DNA of 64,000 nucleotides, taken from NCBI RefSeq assembly GCF_007828045.1, contig NZ_VITN01000016.1, positions 1 to 64,000 of the forward strand, in the 5' to 3' direction. The DNA is from Nitrospirillum amazonense (GTDB lineage: Bacteria > Pseudomonadota > Alphaproteobacteria > Azospirillales > Azospirillaceae). Positions 1-8,576 of this stretch are shown piece by piece (position 1 is the first letter of the stretch; every line of letters starts with the position of its first letter). The notes beneath the pieces are model-generated. The model was not told the origin of the DNA. It saw only the letters and a program-made list of their open reading frames with translations, and did no database searches. The translations under genes were made by a program, and so were the position numbers.

Positions 1-101
1 CTGAAGAGCCGTGCTAGACCAGCACGTCAATAGGTGGCATGTGGAAGCGCGGCAACGCGTGAAGCTAAGCCATACTAATCGCTCGTCCGGCTTGATCACT
101 C
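1..101 (+). rRNA. 23S ribosomal RNA, 3' end (partial)
   Basis: This is the last ~100 nt of a large-subunit rRNA gene that begins before the window. The blocks GTCAATAGGTGGCATGTGGA and CATACTAATCGCTCG match the conserved 3' end of bacterial 23S rRNA. The local stem GCCGTGCT/AGCACG keeps its pairing. The gene ends near CCGGCTTGATCAC. No 5S rRNA follows: only about 85 nt separate it from the hairpin at 187-219, too short for a 5S gene, and no 5S motifs are visible. Confidence 0.9.
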
Positions 102-186
102 CTTAACGGCGCCGCGCGCAACGGTAATCCCGTGCGCTGACGCCCGGTGCGATACACGGGTTATTCAAGACCTCATCACAAATGCA

Positions 187-219
187 AATAAGGCCGTTCC
201 CGTTCGGGGCGGCCTTATT
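187..219 (+). terminator. Terminator-like hairpin after the rRNA operon
   Basis: Perfect 10-bp stem AATAAGGCCG/CGGCCTTATT with an inner CCC/GGG pairing in the loop. It lies about 85 nt after the 23S end and is a plausible end of the rRNA transcript. There is no long T tract beyond the TTATT of the stem itself. It falls inside a longer open frame, which supports starting the next gene downstream at 326. Confidence 0.7.
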
Positions 220-325
220 GCTATGGTATGATGAACCTTGGTCCTGTTCCGGCGGCCTTGCGGCCGGGCTACCATGGTCCTTGTCGCGGGACCGGTATCC
301 GTCCTGCCGCTGCAAGGACGGTTAC

Positions 326-763
326 ATGACCCTGGCGCCGGATGGCGGGCCCGATACTGGCCCGCGGAGCCCGAAATTCTTTCCCCTGCTGCGTTATGAA
401 GACCCCGCCGCCGCCGTTGACTGGCTGTGCGCCGCCTTCGGCCTGATCCGTCACCATGTGATCACGGATGAGCGGGGACGGGTGGTCCACGCCCAGCTGA
501 AGCTGGGGGACGCCCTGCTGATGCTGGGGCCGGACAACCCGGTCGACCGCTATGGCATGCACAGCCCCCGGGTGCTGAACGGCCTGAACCAGGGGGTCTG
601 GGTGGCGCTGGACGACATCGATGCCCACCACGCCCGGGCGCGCGCCGCTGGCGCCGACATCCTGACCGACCCGCACGACACCGGCCACGGCACCCGAGAG
701 TACGTGGCCCGCGATCTGGAGGGCCACGTCTGGATCTTCGGCGATTATTGGGGTGAGCCCTGA
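326..763 (+). CDS. VOC (glyoxalase/bleomycin-resistance) superfamily protein
   Basis: 145 aa. The frame is open further upstream, but ATG 326 is preceded by AAGGAC at a good distance and the rRNA terminator lies inside the longer frame. One VOC module covers roughly residues 15-143: an FFPLLRYEDPAAAVDWL opening strand-helix, HAQLKLGDALLMLG in the middle, and a C-terminal ARDLEGHVWIFGDYW strand typical of PhnB-like members. Family members bind a metal or small ligand and include isomerases, dioxygenases and drug-binding proteins; the substrate cannot be told here. It stands alone between the rRNA operon and the TPR glycosyltransferase. Confidence 0.8.
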   Translation: MTLAPDGGPDTGPRSPKFFPLLRYEDPAAAVDWLCAAFGLIRHHVITDERGRVVHAQLKLGDALLMLGPDNPVDRYGMHSPRVLNGLNQGVWVALDDIDAHHARARAAGADILTDPHDTGHGTREYVARDLEGHVWIFGDYWGEP

Positions 764-823
764 CGGTCCCGCCTTTTTTGCCGCCCGCTTTCCCCCCGCC
801 CCCCCGTGTAAAGCTGAGGGACA

Positions 824-2518
824 GTGGGAAAGAGGGCTTTCAAAATCACCGCGACCGCTCACGCTCCGGCCAGCTCCAACCAGGCTGATTACAACCAAGT
901 GGTCGCCCGCTTCCATGCTGGCGACCTGGCCGGGGTGGAAAGCGCCTGCCGGCGCGTCCTGGCCCAGAATCCGCGCCAGCCGGCCTTCCTGCATGTGCTG
1001 GGCCTGGTGGCCCAGGCGCGCGGCCAGTCCGCCATCGCCGCCGAGCTGATCGGCGAGGCCGTGGCCTTGAAGCCGGACGACAGCGCCATGCAGGGCAACC
1101 TCGGCATCGCGTTCGCCAAGCTGGGCCGGCTGGAGGCCGCCGAGGGCGCCTACCGGCGGGCGATCGCCCTGCGGCCCGACAACGCCGATGCCCACAGCAA
1201 CCTGGGCAACGTCCTGCGCCATCATGGCCGCTGGGACGAGGCGGAGGCCGAGTACCGGCAGGCACTGTCCTTGCGGCCGACCTTCGCCGAGGCGCACAGC
1301 AACCTGGGCAACGCCCTGCGCCAGCGCCAGGACCTCGATGGGGCGGAGGCGGCCTACCGCCAGGCCCTGGCCTTGCGCCCCGCCTATCCCGAGGGCCACT
1401 ACAACCTGGGCAACGTGCTGCTGGACCGGGGTTGGACCACGGAAGCCATCGAGTGCTACCGCGCCGCCCTGGCCTTCAACCCCCGCCTGGTGGAGGCGCA
1501 CAACAACCTGGGCAGCGCGTTGAAGGCGCTGGGCGACATGGACGGCGCCATCGCCTGCTACCAGGCGGCCTTGGCGATCGATCCCCGTTATGCCGAGGCT
1601 CGCTACAACCTGGGCCTTGCCTGGCTGGGCCTGGGCGACTACCCCCGGGGCTGGGCGGCATATGAATGGCGCTGGGCCAGTCCCGATTTCCGTCCCCACC
1701 GCCGCCCCTTCGCCCAGAAGACCTGGCGGGGCGAGGACATGGCCGGGGGGACGCTGCTGCTGCATGCCGAGCAAGGCTATGGCGACACCCTGCAGTTCTG
1801 CCGCTACATCCCCCTGGTGGCCGCCCGCTGCCGCCGGGTGGTGGTGGAGGTGCCGCGACCCCTGCTGCGCCTGCTGCGGGCCTCGCCAGCGCTGACGGCC
1901 GTGGGGGACGTGCGGTTCGTCGGCCGGGGCGGGCCCCTGCCGGATTTCGACCGGCATTGCCCGATGCTGAGCCTGCCGCTGGCGCTGGACACGCGGTTGG
2001 AGACGGTGCCGGCGGCCACGCCCTACCTGACGGCGGCGGCCGCCCCAATCGCCGCCAGGGATCGTCCCCGTGTGGGCATCGCCTGGGCCGGCAACCCCAC
2101 CTACAAGGTGGACCGTCGCCGCTCCCTGACCCGGGCGCAGGTCGAGTCCCTGGTGGCCGCCTGCCCGGAGGTGGAATTCCACGGTTTGCAGAAGGATCCG
2201 GAGACGGCCGGCGGCCTGCCCGCCGGCGTCATCGACCGCATGGGGGACGTTGCCGACTTCGCCGACACCGCCGCTCTGGTCCAGGCCATGGACCTGGTGA
2301 TCAGCGTCGATACCTCCGTGGTCCATCTGGCGGGGGCCCTGGGCCGGCCGGTGTGGCTGCTGAACCGCTTCGATTCCGACTGGCGCTGGTTGCGCGACCG
2401 TGACGACAGCCCCTGGTATCCCACCCTGCGCCAGTTCCGGCAGGAGGCGCCCGGCGATTGGTACGGCGTGCTGGCCCGGGTGGCGGCGTCCCTCGACGGT
2501 TTCGCCGCGCGGCCATGA
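824..2518 (+). CDS. TPR-repeat glycosyltransferase-like protein
   Basis: 564 aa from a GTG start with GAGGG just upstream. Residues ~20-270 are tandem 34-residue TPR units (for example AHSNLGNVLRHHGRWDEAEA and YNLGNVLLDRGWTTEAIE). Residues ~290-560 form a glycosyltransferase-like domain with HAEQGYGDTLQFCRYIPLV and a late SVDTSVVHLAGALGRPVW segment resembling the sugar-nucleotide site of family 9 glycosyltransferases. Such TPR-GT proteins are common in alphaproteobacteria and are thought to glycosylate proteins or surface polymers. Acceptor and donor are unknown. A strong hairpin follows the stop codon. Confidence 0.8.
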   Translation: MGKRAFKITATAHAPASSNQADYNQVVARFHAGDLAGVESACRRVLAQNPRQPAFLHVLGLVAQARGQSAIAAELIGEAVALKPDDSAMQGNLGIAFAKLGRLEAAEGAYRRAIALRPDNADAHSNLGNVLRHHGRWDEAEAEYRQALSLRPTFAEAHSNLGNALRQRQDLDGAEAAYRQALALRPAYPEGHYNLGNVLLDRGWTTEAIECYRAALAFNPRLVEAHNNLGSALKALGDMDGAIACYQAALAIDPRYAEARYNLGLAWLGLGDYPRGWAAYEWRWASPDFRPHRRPFAQKTWRGEDMAGGTLLLHAEQGYGDTLQFCRYIPLVAARCRRVVVEVPRPLLRLLRASPALTAVGDVRFVGRGGPLPDFDRHCPMLSLPLALDTRLETVPAATPYLTAAAAPIAARDRPRVGIAWAGNPTYKVDRRRSLTRAQVESLVAACPEVEFHGLQKDPETAGGLPAGVIDRMGDVADFADTAALVQAMDLVISVDTSVVHLAGALGRPVWLLNRFDSDWRWLRDRDDSPWYPTLRQFRQEAPGDWYGVLARVAASLDGFAARP

Positions 2519-2521
2519 AAA

Positions 2522-2552
2522 AAGCCGCCTGGGCCTCGCGGCCCGGCGGCTT
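2522..2552. terminator. Bidirectional terminator hairpin
   Basis: AAGCCGCC/GGCGGCTT stem extended by GGGCC/GGCCC around a TCGC loop, immediately after the stop codon at 2518. It lies between two convergent genes, so it can serve both. Short A/T runs flank both sides. Confidence 0.8.
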
Positions 2553-2576
2553 CCTCCAACGTGATCGCGATAGGGA

Positions 2577-2771
2577 TCAGGCGGCGCGGTTCAGCTTGCG
2601 CACCTTGGCCCACAGGTCCGACGGCTGGCGATCCAGCTCGAACATGGAAACCTTGGACGGCTCGCGACCCTGAACGGCGCATTCCAGCAGGAACATGTTG
2701 GTCTTCTGCGGGTCCAGCCCGTGCGCTTCGCACGCGGCGACGAAGGCGGGATCCAGTTCCAGGGTGGACAT
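2577..2771 (-). CDS. Small conserved-looking hypothetical protein
   Basis: 64 aa, not recognised. It is acidic at the N terminus (STLELDPAFVAACEAHGLD) and basic at the end (LWAKVRKLNRAA), with a short LDPQKTNMFLLECAV helix between and no signal peptide. An AGAGAG purine stretch sits about 8 nt before the ATG. Its codon use is like its neighbours and it ends facing a shared terminator, which is why I treat it as real. No function can be assigned. Confidence 0.6.
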   Translation of the reverse strand: MSTLELDPAFVAACEAHGLDPQKTNMFLLECAVQGREPSKVSMFELDRQPSDLWAKVRKLNRAA

Positions 2772-2930
2772 CGGAATTGCTCTCTAGGAGGTTGGCGGTT
2801 GGGCACCCGCTTGGGGTACGCTCATAATATCGCGATGCAGCATGGCTTAACTAGGGCGATTTCGCATCTGCGGCATGACAAATCGGTGGCCAGCGCGCGG
2901 GAACAAGCCGCCATGCGGGAGGAGGTTCCG

Positions 2931-3446
2931 ATGAGGTCCTGGGTCTACCCCTTCCTGGTCGTGATGGCCGTCCTTCCAGCCGCCTGCCAGCCGTCACCGC
3001 CGCCCTTGACCTTTGACGGCCTGGGGCCCGTCCGCCTGGGCATGACGGTCGTCCAGGCGGAGTCGGCGCTGGACGTTTCCTTCCGCCCGATGGACCAGAC
3101 CCAATCGGCGGACTGCTGGCTGACCGGCCGTGGCGACGGCAAGGACAGGCAGATCAGCTACATGGTGGAAAAGGGCCGGATCACCCGCATCGACGTCTTC
3201 GCCCCGCCGGGCGGGGAGGCGACCGTCCGGACGGCCCAGGGGATCGGCGTGGGCGCCACGGAGGCGGCGGTGCTGAAGGCCTACGGTTCCACGGTGGTGG
3301 TGCAGCCCCACGCCTATGAGGAGGGGCACTGTCTCCGGATCGAGGAGCGGGGGCGGGTCCTGCTGTTCGAGACAGCCGGCGGCCGGGTCACCCGCTTCCG
3401 CGCGGGCTTGCCCCCGGCCGTGGACTATATTGAAGGCTGCCTCTGA
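2931..3446 (+). CDS. Putative lipoprotein
   Basis: 171 aa. The frame opens upstream, but ATG 2931 has GGGAGGAGG 5 nt before it and gives a lipoprotein signal: a short basic start, a hydrophobic YPFLVVMAVL stretch and the lipobox LPAAC with Cys19. The mature part starts QPSPPPLTFDGLGPVRLGM, a pattern seen in small exported proteins with a LGM(T)xxxA repeat-like fold. It has two further cysteines (DCW, HCL) and a C-terminal GCL. Likely anchored in the outer membrane; role unknown. It converges with spoVR with about 50 nt between. Confidence 0.7.
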   Translation: MRSWVYPFLVVMAVLPAACQPSPPPLTFDGLGPVRLGMTVVQAESALDVSFRPMDQTQSADCWLTGRGDGKDRQISYMVEKGRITRIDVFAPPGGEATVRTAQGIGVGATEAAVLKAYGSTVVVQPHAYEEGHCLRIEERGRVLLFETAGGRVTRFRAGLPPAVDYIEGCL

Positions 3447-3495
3447 CGCTGGGCCTGCTGCCCTCGGGGCAGCTACCTCACTCCGCCAGCAGGCC

Positions 3496-5097
3496 TCATT
3501 CTGCCAATAAAATGGTGCGGGCGGGCACGGTCAGCTTGCGCAGCGTGTTGCCGGCGTCGTCGTTCTCGAACAGCAGCACGTCGTAGCCCCAGAGATTGGC
3601 GACATGCTGCAGCACGGACTTGGCGTCCTCCTCCGCCAGCAGCACGCCGTTCTGCACCTTGTGCTCCAGGATCAGGCGGCGGTCGCCGGCCAGGTCCACG
3701 TCGGTGATTTGGATGTCCGGGTCCAGGGAGGAGAAGTCATACTGCGCCGCCAGCTGCTGGCGCACCCGGCGATAGCCGCGTTCGTCATGGATGGCGGCGA
3801 CGCGGTAGACGTTCTCATCACTGTCGTCGTGCAGGTGGAACATCCGCATCTTGCGCATCAGGTGCGGGCTCAGATACTGCAGGATGAAACTCTCGTCGCG
3901 ATAGTTGGCCCAGGCGTCGCGCAGGGCGGCCATGGCGTCGCCGCTGCCGGCATAGCCGGGGAACCAGGCGCGATCCTCCTCCGTGGGGTTGGTGGCGATG
4001 CGCTCGATGTCCTGCATCATGGCGAACCCCAGGGCATAGGGGTTGATGCCGGAATAGCGCGGGTCGTCGAAGGCCGGCTGGAACACCACGGCGGTGTGGG
4101 AGTGCAGGAACTCCATATAGGCGCCGTCGCTGATGCGCCCCGTTTCGTGCAGGCGGGTCATGATGCGGTAGTGCGTGTAGGTGGCGCACCCCTCGTTCAT
4201 CACCTTGGTCTGCCGCTGGGGTGAGAAGTACTGCGCCACATGGCGGACGATGCGCAGCACCTCGCGCTGCCAATTGGCCAGGCGCGGCGCCTTCTTCTCC
4301 AGGAAATAGAGGATGTTCTCCTCCGGCAGGTCCAGCAGGGCCCGGCGCCGCTCCTCGTCCGACGGCGCCTTCTGGCCCTTCTTGGTGGGCACCGTGCGCC
4401 ACAGGTCATTGTACAGCTGGCGCTGCATCTCCTGCCGCTCCTGCTCCCGCCGCGCTTCGGACTGCAGGTCCAGGCGGCGGCGGGGGTAGCGGTGGATGCC
4501 CTGGTTCATCAGGGCGTGGGCGGCGTCCAGGGTGCGTTCCACCAGCTGCTGGCCATAGCGCTCCTCGCAGCGGGCGATGTAGGCCTTGGCGAAGTCCAGA
4601 TAGCCCAGGATGCCCTCGGCATCCGTCCACTGCTGGAACAGGTAGTTGTTCTTGAAGAAGTGGTTGTGGCCGAACGCCGCGTGGGCGATGACCAGCGCCT
4701 GCATGGTGATGGAGTTCTCCTCCATGATGTAGCTGATGCAGGGGCTGGAGTTGATGACGATCTCATAGGCCAGGCCGCGCATGCCGCGGCGGTACATGGC
4801 CTCGTCCCGGGCGAAATGCTTGCCGAAGGACCAGTGGCGGTACAGCAGGGGCATGCCGATGGAGGCATAGGCGTCCAGCATCTGCTCGGACGTGATGACC
4901 TCGATCTGGTTGGGGTAGACATCCAGCCCCAGCTCGCCCAGCGCGATCTCCTGGATGGCGTCGTGGCAGCGCTTGATGGTGTCGTAGTCCCAGTCGGCAC
5001 CGGTGTAGAGCAGATTGGCATCGTCCGGCGGCGGCGCCTTCTCCCCGGGTTCCGATCTCTTGACAGGCTTCAGGCGTTCAACGGGGGCTAAGGTCAA
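3496..5097 (-). CDS. spoVR: SpoVR family protein (YcgB-like)
   Basis: 533 aa, usual length for the family. Recognised from ADWDYDTIKRCHDAIQEIA near the start, then NQIEVITSEQMLDAY, HWSFGKHF, INSSPCISYIMEEN and HAAFGHNHFFKNNYLF. The exact role is unknown; in gammaproteobacteria it is co-regulated with PrkA and YeaH under starvation and RpoS control. Here it is the last gene of prkA-yeaH-spoVR. The start is TTG and overlaps the yeaH stop (TTGA), indicating translational coupling. No closer in-frame ATG precedes the conserved region. Confidence 0.93.
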   Translation of the reverse strand: MTLAPVERLKPVKRSEPGEKAPPPDDANLLYTGADWDYDTIKRCHDAIQEIALGELGLDVYPNQIEVITSEQMLDAYASIGMPLLYRHWSFGKHFARDEAMYRRGMRGLAYEIVINSSPCISYIMEENSITMQALVIAHAAFGHNHFFKNNYLFQQWTDAEGILGYLDFAKAYIARCEERYGQQLVERTLDAAHALMNQGIHRYPRRRLDLQSEARREQERQEMQRQLYNDLWRTVPTKKGQKAPSDEERRRALLDLPEENILYFLEKKAPRLANWQREVLRIVRHVAQYFSPQRQTKVMNEGCATYTHYRIMTRLHETGRISDGAYMEFLHSHTAVVFQPAFDDPRYSGINPYALGFAMMQDIERIATNPTEEDRAWFPGYAGSGDAMAALRDAWANYRDESFILQYLSPHLMRKMRMFHLHDDSDENVYRVAAIHDERGYRRVRQQLAAQYDFSSLDPDIQITDVDLAGDRRLILEHKVQNGVLLAEEDAKSVLQHVANLWGYDVLLFENDDAGNTLRKLTVPARTILLAE

Positions 5098-6419
5098 GGT
5101 GTCGCCTCCTCCGACTGTTTCGCGCCGTCGCGGGCGAACAGCTCACGGAATACCGGGTAGATTTCGCGCCGATGGCGGACCTTCTTCATGACGAAGGGCG
5201 TCTCGGTGCCGGTGACCTGCTTGTAGGTGCGCCACAGGTCGGTTTCGCGGGCGTGGGTGGCGAAGCCCGCCGGCATGGCGTCCGGGTCGGACCCGACCTC
5301 GACATAGGCGTAGTACTGGCAGGCGGGCAGCAGGTCATGCTCCAACAGGGCCGCTGTACGACCGCCGTCGCTGGTGGTGTTGTCGCCGTCCGAGGCCTGG
5401 GCGCCGTAGATGTTCCAGTCGGCGACGGGGTAGCGCTCCTTGATGATGCGCTTCATCTCCTCCAGCGCCGTCGACACCATGGTGCCGCCGGTCTCGGTGG
5501 AGTGGAAGAAGGTATCCTCGTCCACCTCTTCCGCCTCATGGGTATGGCGGATGAAGACCACCTCCACCTGTTTGTAGCGGCGGGTGAGGAAGAGGTAGAG
5601 CAGCATGAAGAAACGCTTGGCCAAATCCTTCATGTGCTCGGTCATCGAGCCCGAGACGTCCATCAGGCAGAACATCACCGCCTGGGCCGCCGGCTTGGGA
5701 ATGGGCGTGAAGCGGTTGTAGCGGACGTCGATGGGGTCGATGTAGGGAATGCGCTTGGCCCGCATCACCTGGCGTTCCAGCAGGCCCCGCAGTTCCATCA
5801 GCCGGTCCGGGTCCTTGCCCGGCTGGGCCTCCAGTTCCGCGATCTCCGCCTCCAGCGCCAGCATCTCGTCCGACTTGGGGCGCTTCAGGGCGATGCGGCG
5901 CGACAGGCTGTTGCGCATGGTGCGCACCAGGTTGAGGTTGGTGGGGGAACCGGAGGAGGAATAGCCCGCGCGCTGCCACAGCACGGCGTCGGCCGCCTTC
6001 AGCTTGCGCTTGGCGAGGTCGGGCAGCTCCAGATCCTCCATGAAGAGGTCCATGAACTCCTCCCGCGTCAGGACAAAGCGGAATTCGTCCTCGCCGCCGC
6101 CGTCGGGGCTGCCATCCGTGCCACGGCCGCCGCTCTGGCCGCTGGGCGGTTTGGCGATGGTGTCGCCCTCCATGAACTCCTTGTTGCCGGGCACCACGTG
6201 GTCGCGGATGCCGCCTTGGCCGGAGCGGTGGAAGGTGGGTTCGGAAATGCCGCCGGTGGGGATGGAGATGTCGGCGCCGCTTTCCACGTCCTTGATGCGG
6301 CGGTTGCTGGAGGCGCCATTCACGGCGCGCAGGATCTGTTCCTTGGCACGCCGTATGAAGCGCTGGCGGTTGGCCAGGCTCTTACCCTTGGGATTGCTGC
6401 GGCGATCGACAATGATCAT
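5094..6419 (-). CDS. yeaH: YeaH/YhbH family protein (UPF0229, vWA-like)
   Basis: 441 aa. I start it at the ATG giving MIIVDRRSNPKGKSLANRQR, which matches the conserved N terminus; the frame is open 31 codons further but that extension is low-complexity. Residues ~60-90 carry the conserved DISIPTGGISEPTFHRSGQG. A von Willebrand-like part near residue 255 has FCLMDVSGSMTEHMKD, with the metal-site DxSxS intact. In enterobacteria YeaH acts with the kinase YeaG (PrkA) in stress adaptation. Middle gene of the operon, overlapping spoVR by 4 nt. Confidence 0.93.
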   Translation of the reverse strand: MIIVDRRSNPKGKSLANRQRFIRRAKEQILRAVNGASSNRRIKDVESGADISIPTGGISEPTFHRSGQGGIRDHVVPGNKEFMEGDTIAKPPSGQSGGRGTDGSPDGGGEDEFRFVLTREEFMDLFMEDLELPDLAKRKLKAADAVLWQRAGYSSSGSPTNLNLVRTMRNSLSRRIALKRPKSDEMLALEAEIAELEAQPGKDPDRLMELRGLLERQVMRAKRIPYIDPIDVRYNRFTPIPKPAAQAVMFCLMDVSGSMTEHMKDLAKRFFMLLYLFLTRRYKQVEVVFIRHTHEAEEVDEDTFFHSTETGGTMVSTALEEMKRIIKERYPVADWNIYGAQASDGDNTTSDGGRTAALLEHDLLPACQYYAYVEVGSDPDAMPAGFATHARETDLWRTYKQVTGTETPFVMKKVRHRREIYPVFRELFARDGAKQSEEATP

Positions 6420-6580
6420 CGACGACAAGGCATTACTCCCCGGTACCCCGTCCCGGGAACCAGTCGGCGGCGCCGGCCCGGCGCCATCGGAGGCCGGGCG
6501 GGAAAGCGCCACCGGCGGTCAAGCCGGGCGGGGGTGGTGTCCGTTTCGCGTGTGACCGCTTGGGGGAAAACCGTGGGACC

Positions 6581-6622
6581 GGGCCCGGCCGGTGAAGCCG
6601 GGCCCCTTTCCTGTGGGAAAGG
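6581..6622 (-). promoter_or_regulatory. Two adjacent hairpins between prkA and yeaH
   Basis: Just after the prkA stop, the minus-strand transcript can form CCTTTCC/GGAAAGG with a short loop, then GGGCCCGGC/GCCGGGCCC (9 bp). The two stems meet at 6605 and may compete. A TTTT run occurs a little further downstream. This may be an attenuator or processing site lowering yeaH-spoVR expression relative to prkA. The rest of the 210-nt gap shows nothing else. Confidence 0.5.
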
Positions 6623-6629
6623 CCCCGCG

Positions 6630-8576
6630 TCAGCCCGCCTGCTTCACCCGCATGTACCACTCGACCAGCCGGCGCACCTGGCGCTCGGTATAGCCGCGAT
6701 CCACCATGCGCTCGACGAACTCGTGGTGCTTCTTCTCCGTCTCGCCATCCTTCTTGCTGCCGAAGCTGATGACCGGCAGCAGCTCTTCCACCTGGCTGAA
6801 CATACGCCGTTCGATGACCAGCCGCAGCTTCTCATAAGAGGTCCAGCTGGGGTTGCGGCCGGCGTTGGCCGCCCGCGTCCGCAGCACGAACTTCACCACC
6901 TCATTGCGGAAGTCCTTCGGGTTGGCGATGCCCGCCGGCTTCTCGATCTTGGTCAGCTCCTGGTTCAGCAGGTCCCGGTTCATCAGCTGCCCGGTGTCGG
7001 GATCCTTGAAGTCCTGATCCTCGATCCAGGCGTCGGCGTAGTCGACATACCGGTCGAACAGGTTCTGACCGTAATCGTGGTAGGACTCGAGGTAGGCCTT
7101 TTGGATTTCATAGCCGATGAACTCCGCATAGCGCGGCGCCAACTCGGCCTTGATGAACTCCAGGTAGCGCTTCTCCGTCTCGTCCGGGAACTGCTCGCGG
7201 CGGATGGCCTGCTCCAGCACGTACATCAGGTGCACCGGGTCGGCCGCCACCTCCACCGTGTCGTAGTTGAAGGTGCTGGCCAGCACCTTGAAGGCGAAAC
7301 GGGTGGAGATGCCGTTCATGCCCTCGTCCATGCCGGCGGCGTCCTTGTATTCCTGCAGGGTGCGGGCCTTGGGGTCCGTCTCCTTCAGGCTTTCGCCGTC
7401 ATAGACGCGCATCTTGGAGAAGAGGTTGGAATTCTCATGCTCCCGCAGACGGGACAGCACGGTGAACCGGGCCAGCATCTCCATGGTGCCGGGGGCGCAG
7501 GGGGACTTGGCCAGTTCCGATCCGCCGATCAGCTTCTCATAGATGCGCTGTTCCTCGGTGACGCGCAGGCTGTACGGGACCTTGACCACGCAGATGCGGT
7601 CGATGAAGGCCTCGTTGTTCTTGTTGTTCTTGAAGCTCTGCCACTCCGCCTCGTTGGAGTGCGCCATGATGACGCCGGTGAAGGGCAGGGCGCCGATGTT
7701 CTCCGTGCCGATGTAGTTGCCCTCCTGCGTGGCGGTCAGCAGGGGATGCAGCATCTTGATGGGGGCCTTGAACATCTCGACGAATTCCAGCAGGCCCTGG
7801 TTCGCCCGGTTCAGGCCGCCGGAATAGCTGTAGGCGTCGGGATCGTTCTGCTGGAACATCTCCAGCTTGCGGATGTCCACCTTGCCCACCAAGGAGGAGA
7901 TGTCCTGGTTGTTCTCGTCGCCCGGCTCGGTCTTCGACACGGCGATCTGGCGCAGGCGCGACGGGCGTAGCTTCACCACCCTGAAGCGGGTGATGTCGCC
8001 GCCGAACTCATCCAGGCGCTTGATGGCCCAGGGGCTGACCAAGCCGGTCAGGCGACGGCGGGGAATGCCGTAGCGTTCCTCCAGCGCCTCGCCCATGGTG
8101 CCGGGGTCGAACAGGCCGAGCGGGCTTTCGAACACCGGGCTCAGCTGGTCGCCGGCTTTCAGGACATAGATGGGCTGTTCCTCCATCAAGGCCTTCAGGC
8201 GCTCGGCCAGCGAGGATTTGCCGCCGCCCACCGGACCCAGCAGGTAGAGGATTTGCTTGCGCTCCTCCAGGCCCTGGGCGGCGTGGCGGAAGAAGCCCAC
8301 GATGCGCTCTATCGTCTCCTCCATGCCGTAGAACTCGGCGAAGGCGGGATAGATCTTGATGGTGCGGTTCATGAAAACGCGGGACAGACGGCTGTCCTTG
8401 GCGGTGTCCACCACCTCCGGCTCACCGATGGCGGCCAGCAGACGCTCCGGCGCGCTGGCGTACATCATCGGGTCGTCGCGGCACCCTTCCAGGTATTCCT
8501 GCAACGACATCGCCACCTCGCGGCGCGCCTCGTAGCTCTGGGCGAAGGTTGTGAATAAATCGGTCGACTTCGGCAT
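6630..8576 (-). CDS. prkA: PrkA family serine protein kinase (YeaG)
   Basis: 648 aa, full length for the family. An AAA-type ATPase module holds the Walker A motif GPVGGGKS at residues 114-121, and the C-terminal PrkA kinase-like region follows. Family hallmarks include MNRTIKIYPAFAEFYGMEE, GVIMAHSNEAEW and the C-terminal TERQVRRLVEWYMRVKQ. PrkA/YeaG is a cytoplasmic kinase/AAA protein induced by nutrient stress and acts with YeaH and SpoVR, encoded just downstream. An unusually long, apparently non-coding region precedes it and probably carries its promoter. Confidence 0.95.
   Translation of the reverse strand: MPKSTDLFTTFAQSYEARREVAMSLQEYLEGCRDDPMMYASAPERLLAAIGEPEVVDTAKDSRLSRVFMNRTIKIYPAFAEFYGMEETIERIVGFFRHAAQGLEERKQILYLLGPVGGGKSSLAERLKALMEEQPIYVLKAGDQLSPVFESPLGLFDPGTMGEALEERYGIPRRRLTGLVSPWAIKRLDEFGGDITRFRVVKLRPSRLRQIAVSKTEPGDENNQDISSLVGKVDIRKLEMFQQNDPDAYSYSGGLNRANQGLLEFVEMFKAPIKMLHPLLTATQEGNYIGTENIGALPFTGVIMAHSNEAEWQSFKNNKNNEAFIDRICVVKVPYSLRVTEEQRIYEKLIGGSELAKSPCAPGTMEMLARFTVLSRLREHENSNLFSKMRVYDGESLKETDPKARTLQEYKDAAGMDEGMNGISTRFAFKVLASTFNYDTVEVAADPVHLMYVLEQAIRREQFPDETEKRYLEFIKAELAPRYAEFIGYEIQKAYLESYHDYGQNLFDRYVDYADAWIEDQDFKDPDTGQLMNRDLLNQELTKIEKPAGIANPKDFRNEVVKFVLRTRAANAGRNPSWTSYEKLRLVIERRMFSQVEELLPVISFGSKKDGETEKKHHEFVERMVDRGYTERQVRRLVEWYMRVKQAG

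Noticed and set aside
182-325. Longer N terminus for the VOC protein from ATG 182
   Set aside because: It would run through the rRNA terminator hairpin and adds a low-complexity segment outside the family; ATG 326 has a ribosome site.
5172-7970. A 932-residue open frame on the plus strand opposite yeaH and prkA
   Set aside because: It is a third-position GC artefact: fully antisense to two well-recognised genes, low-complexity (Val/Leu/Gly/Gln/His) and with no domain.
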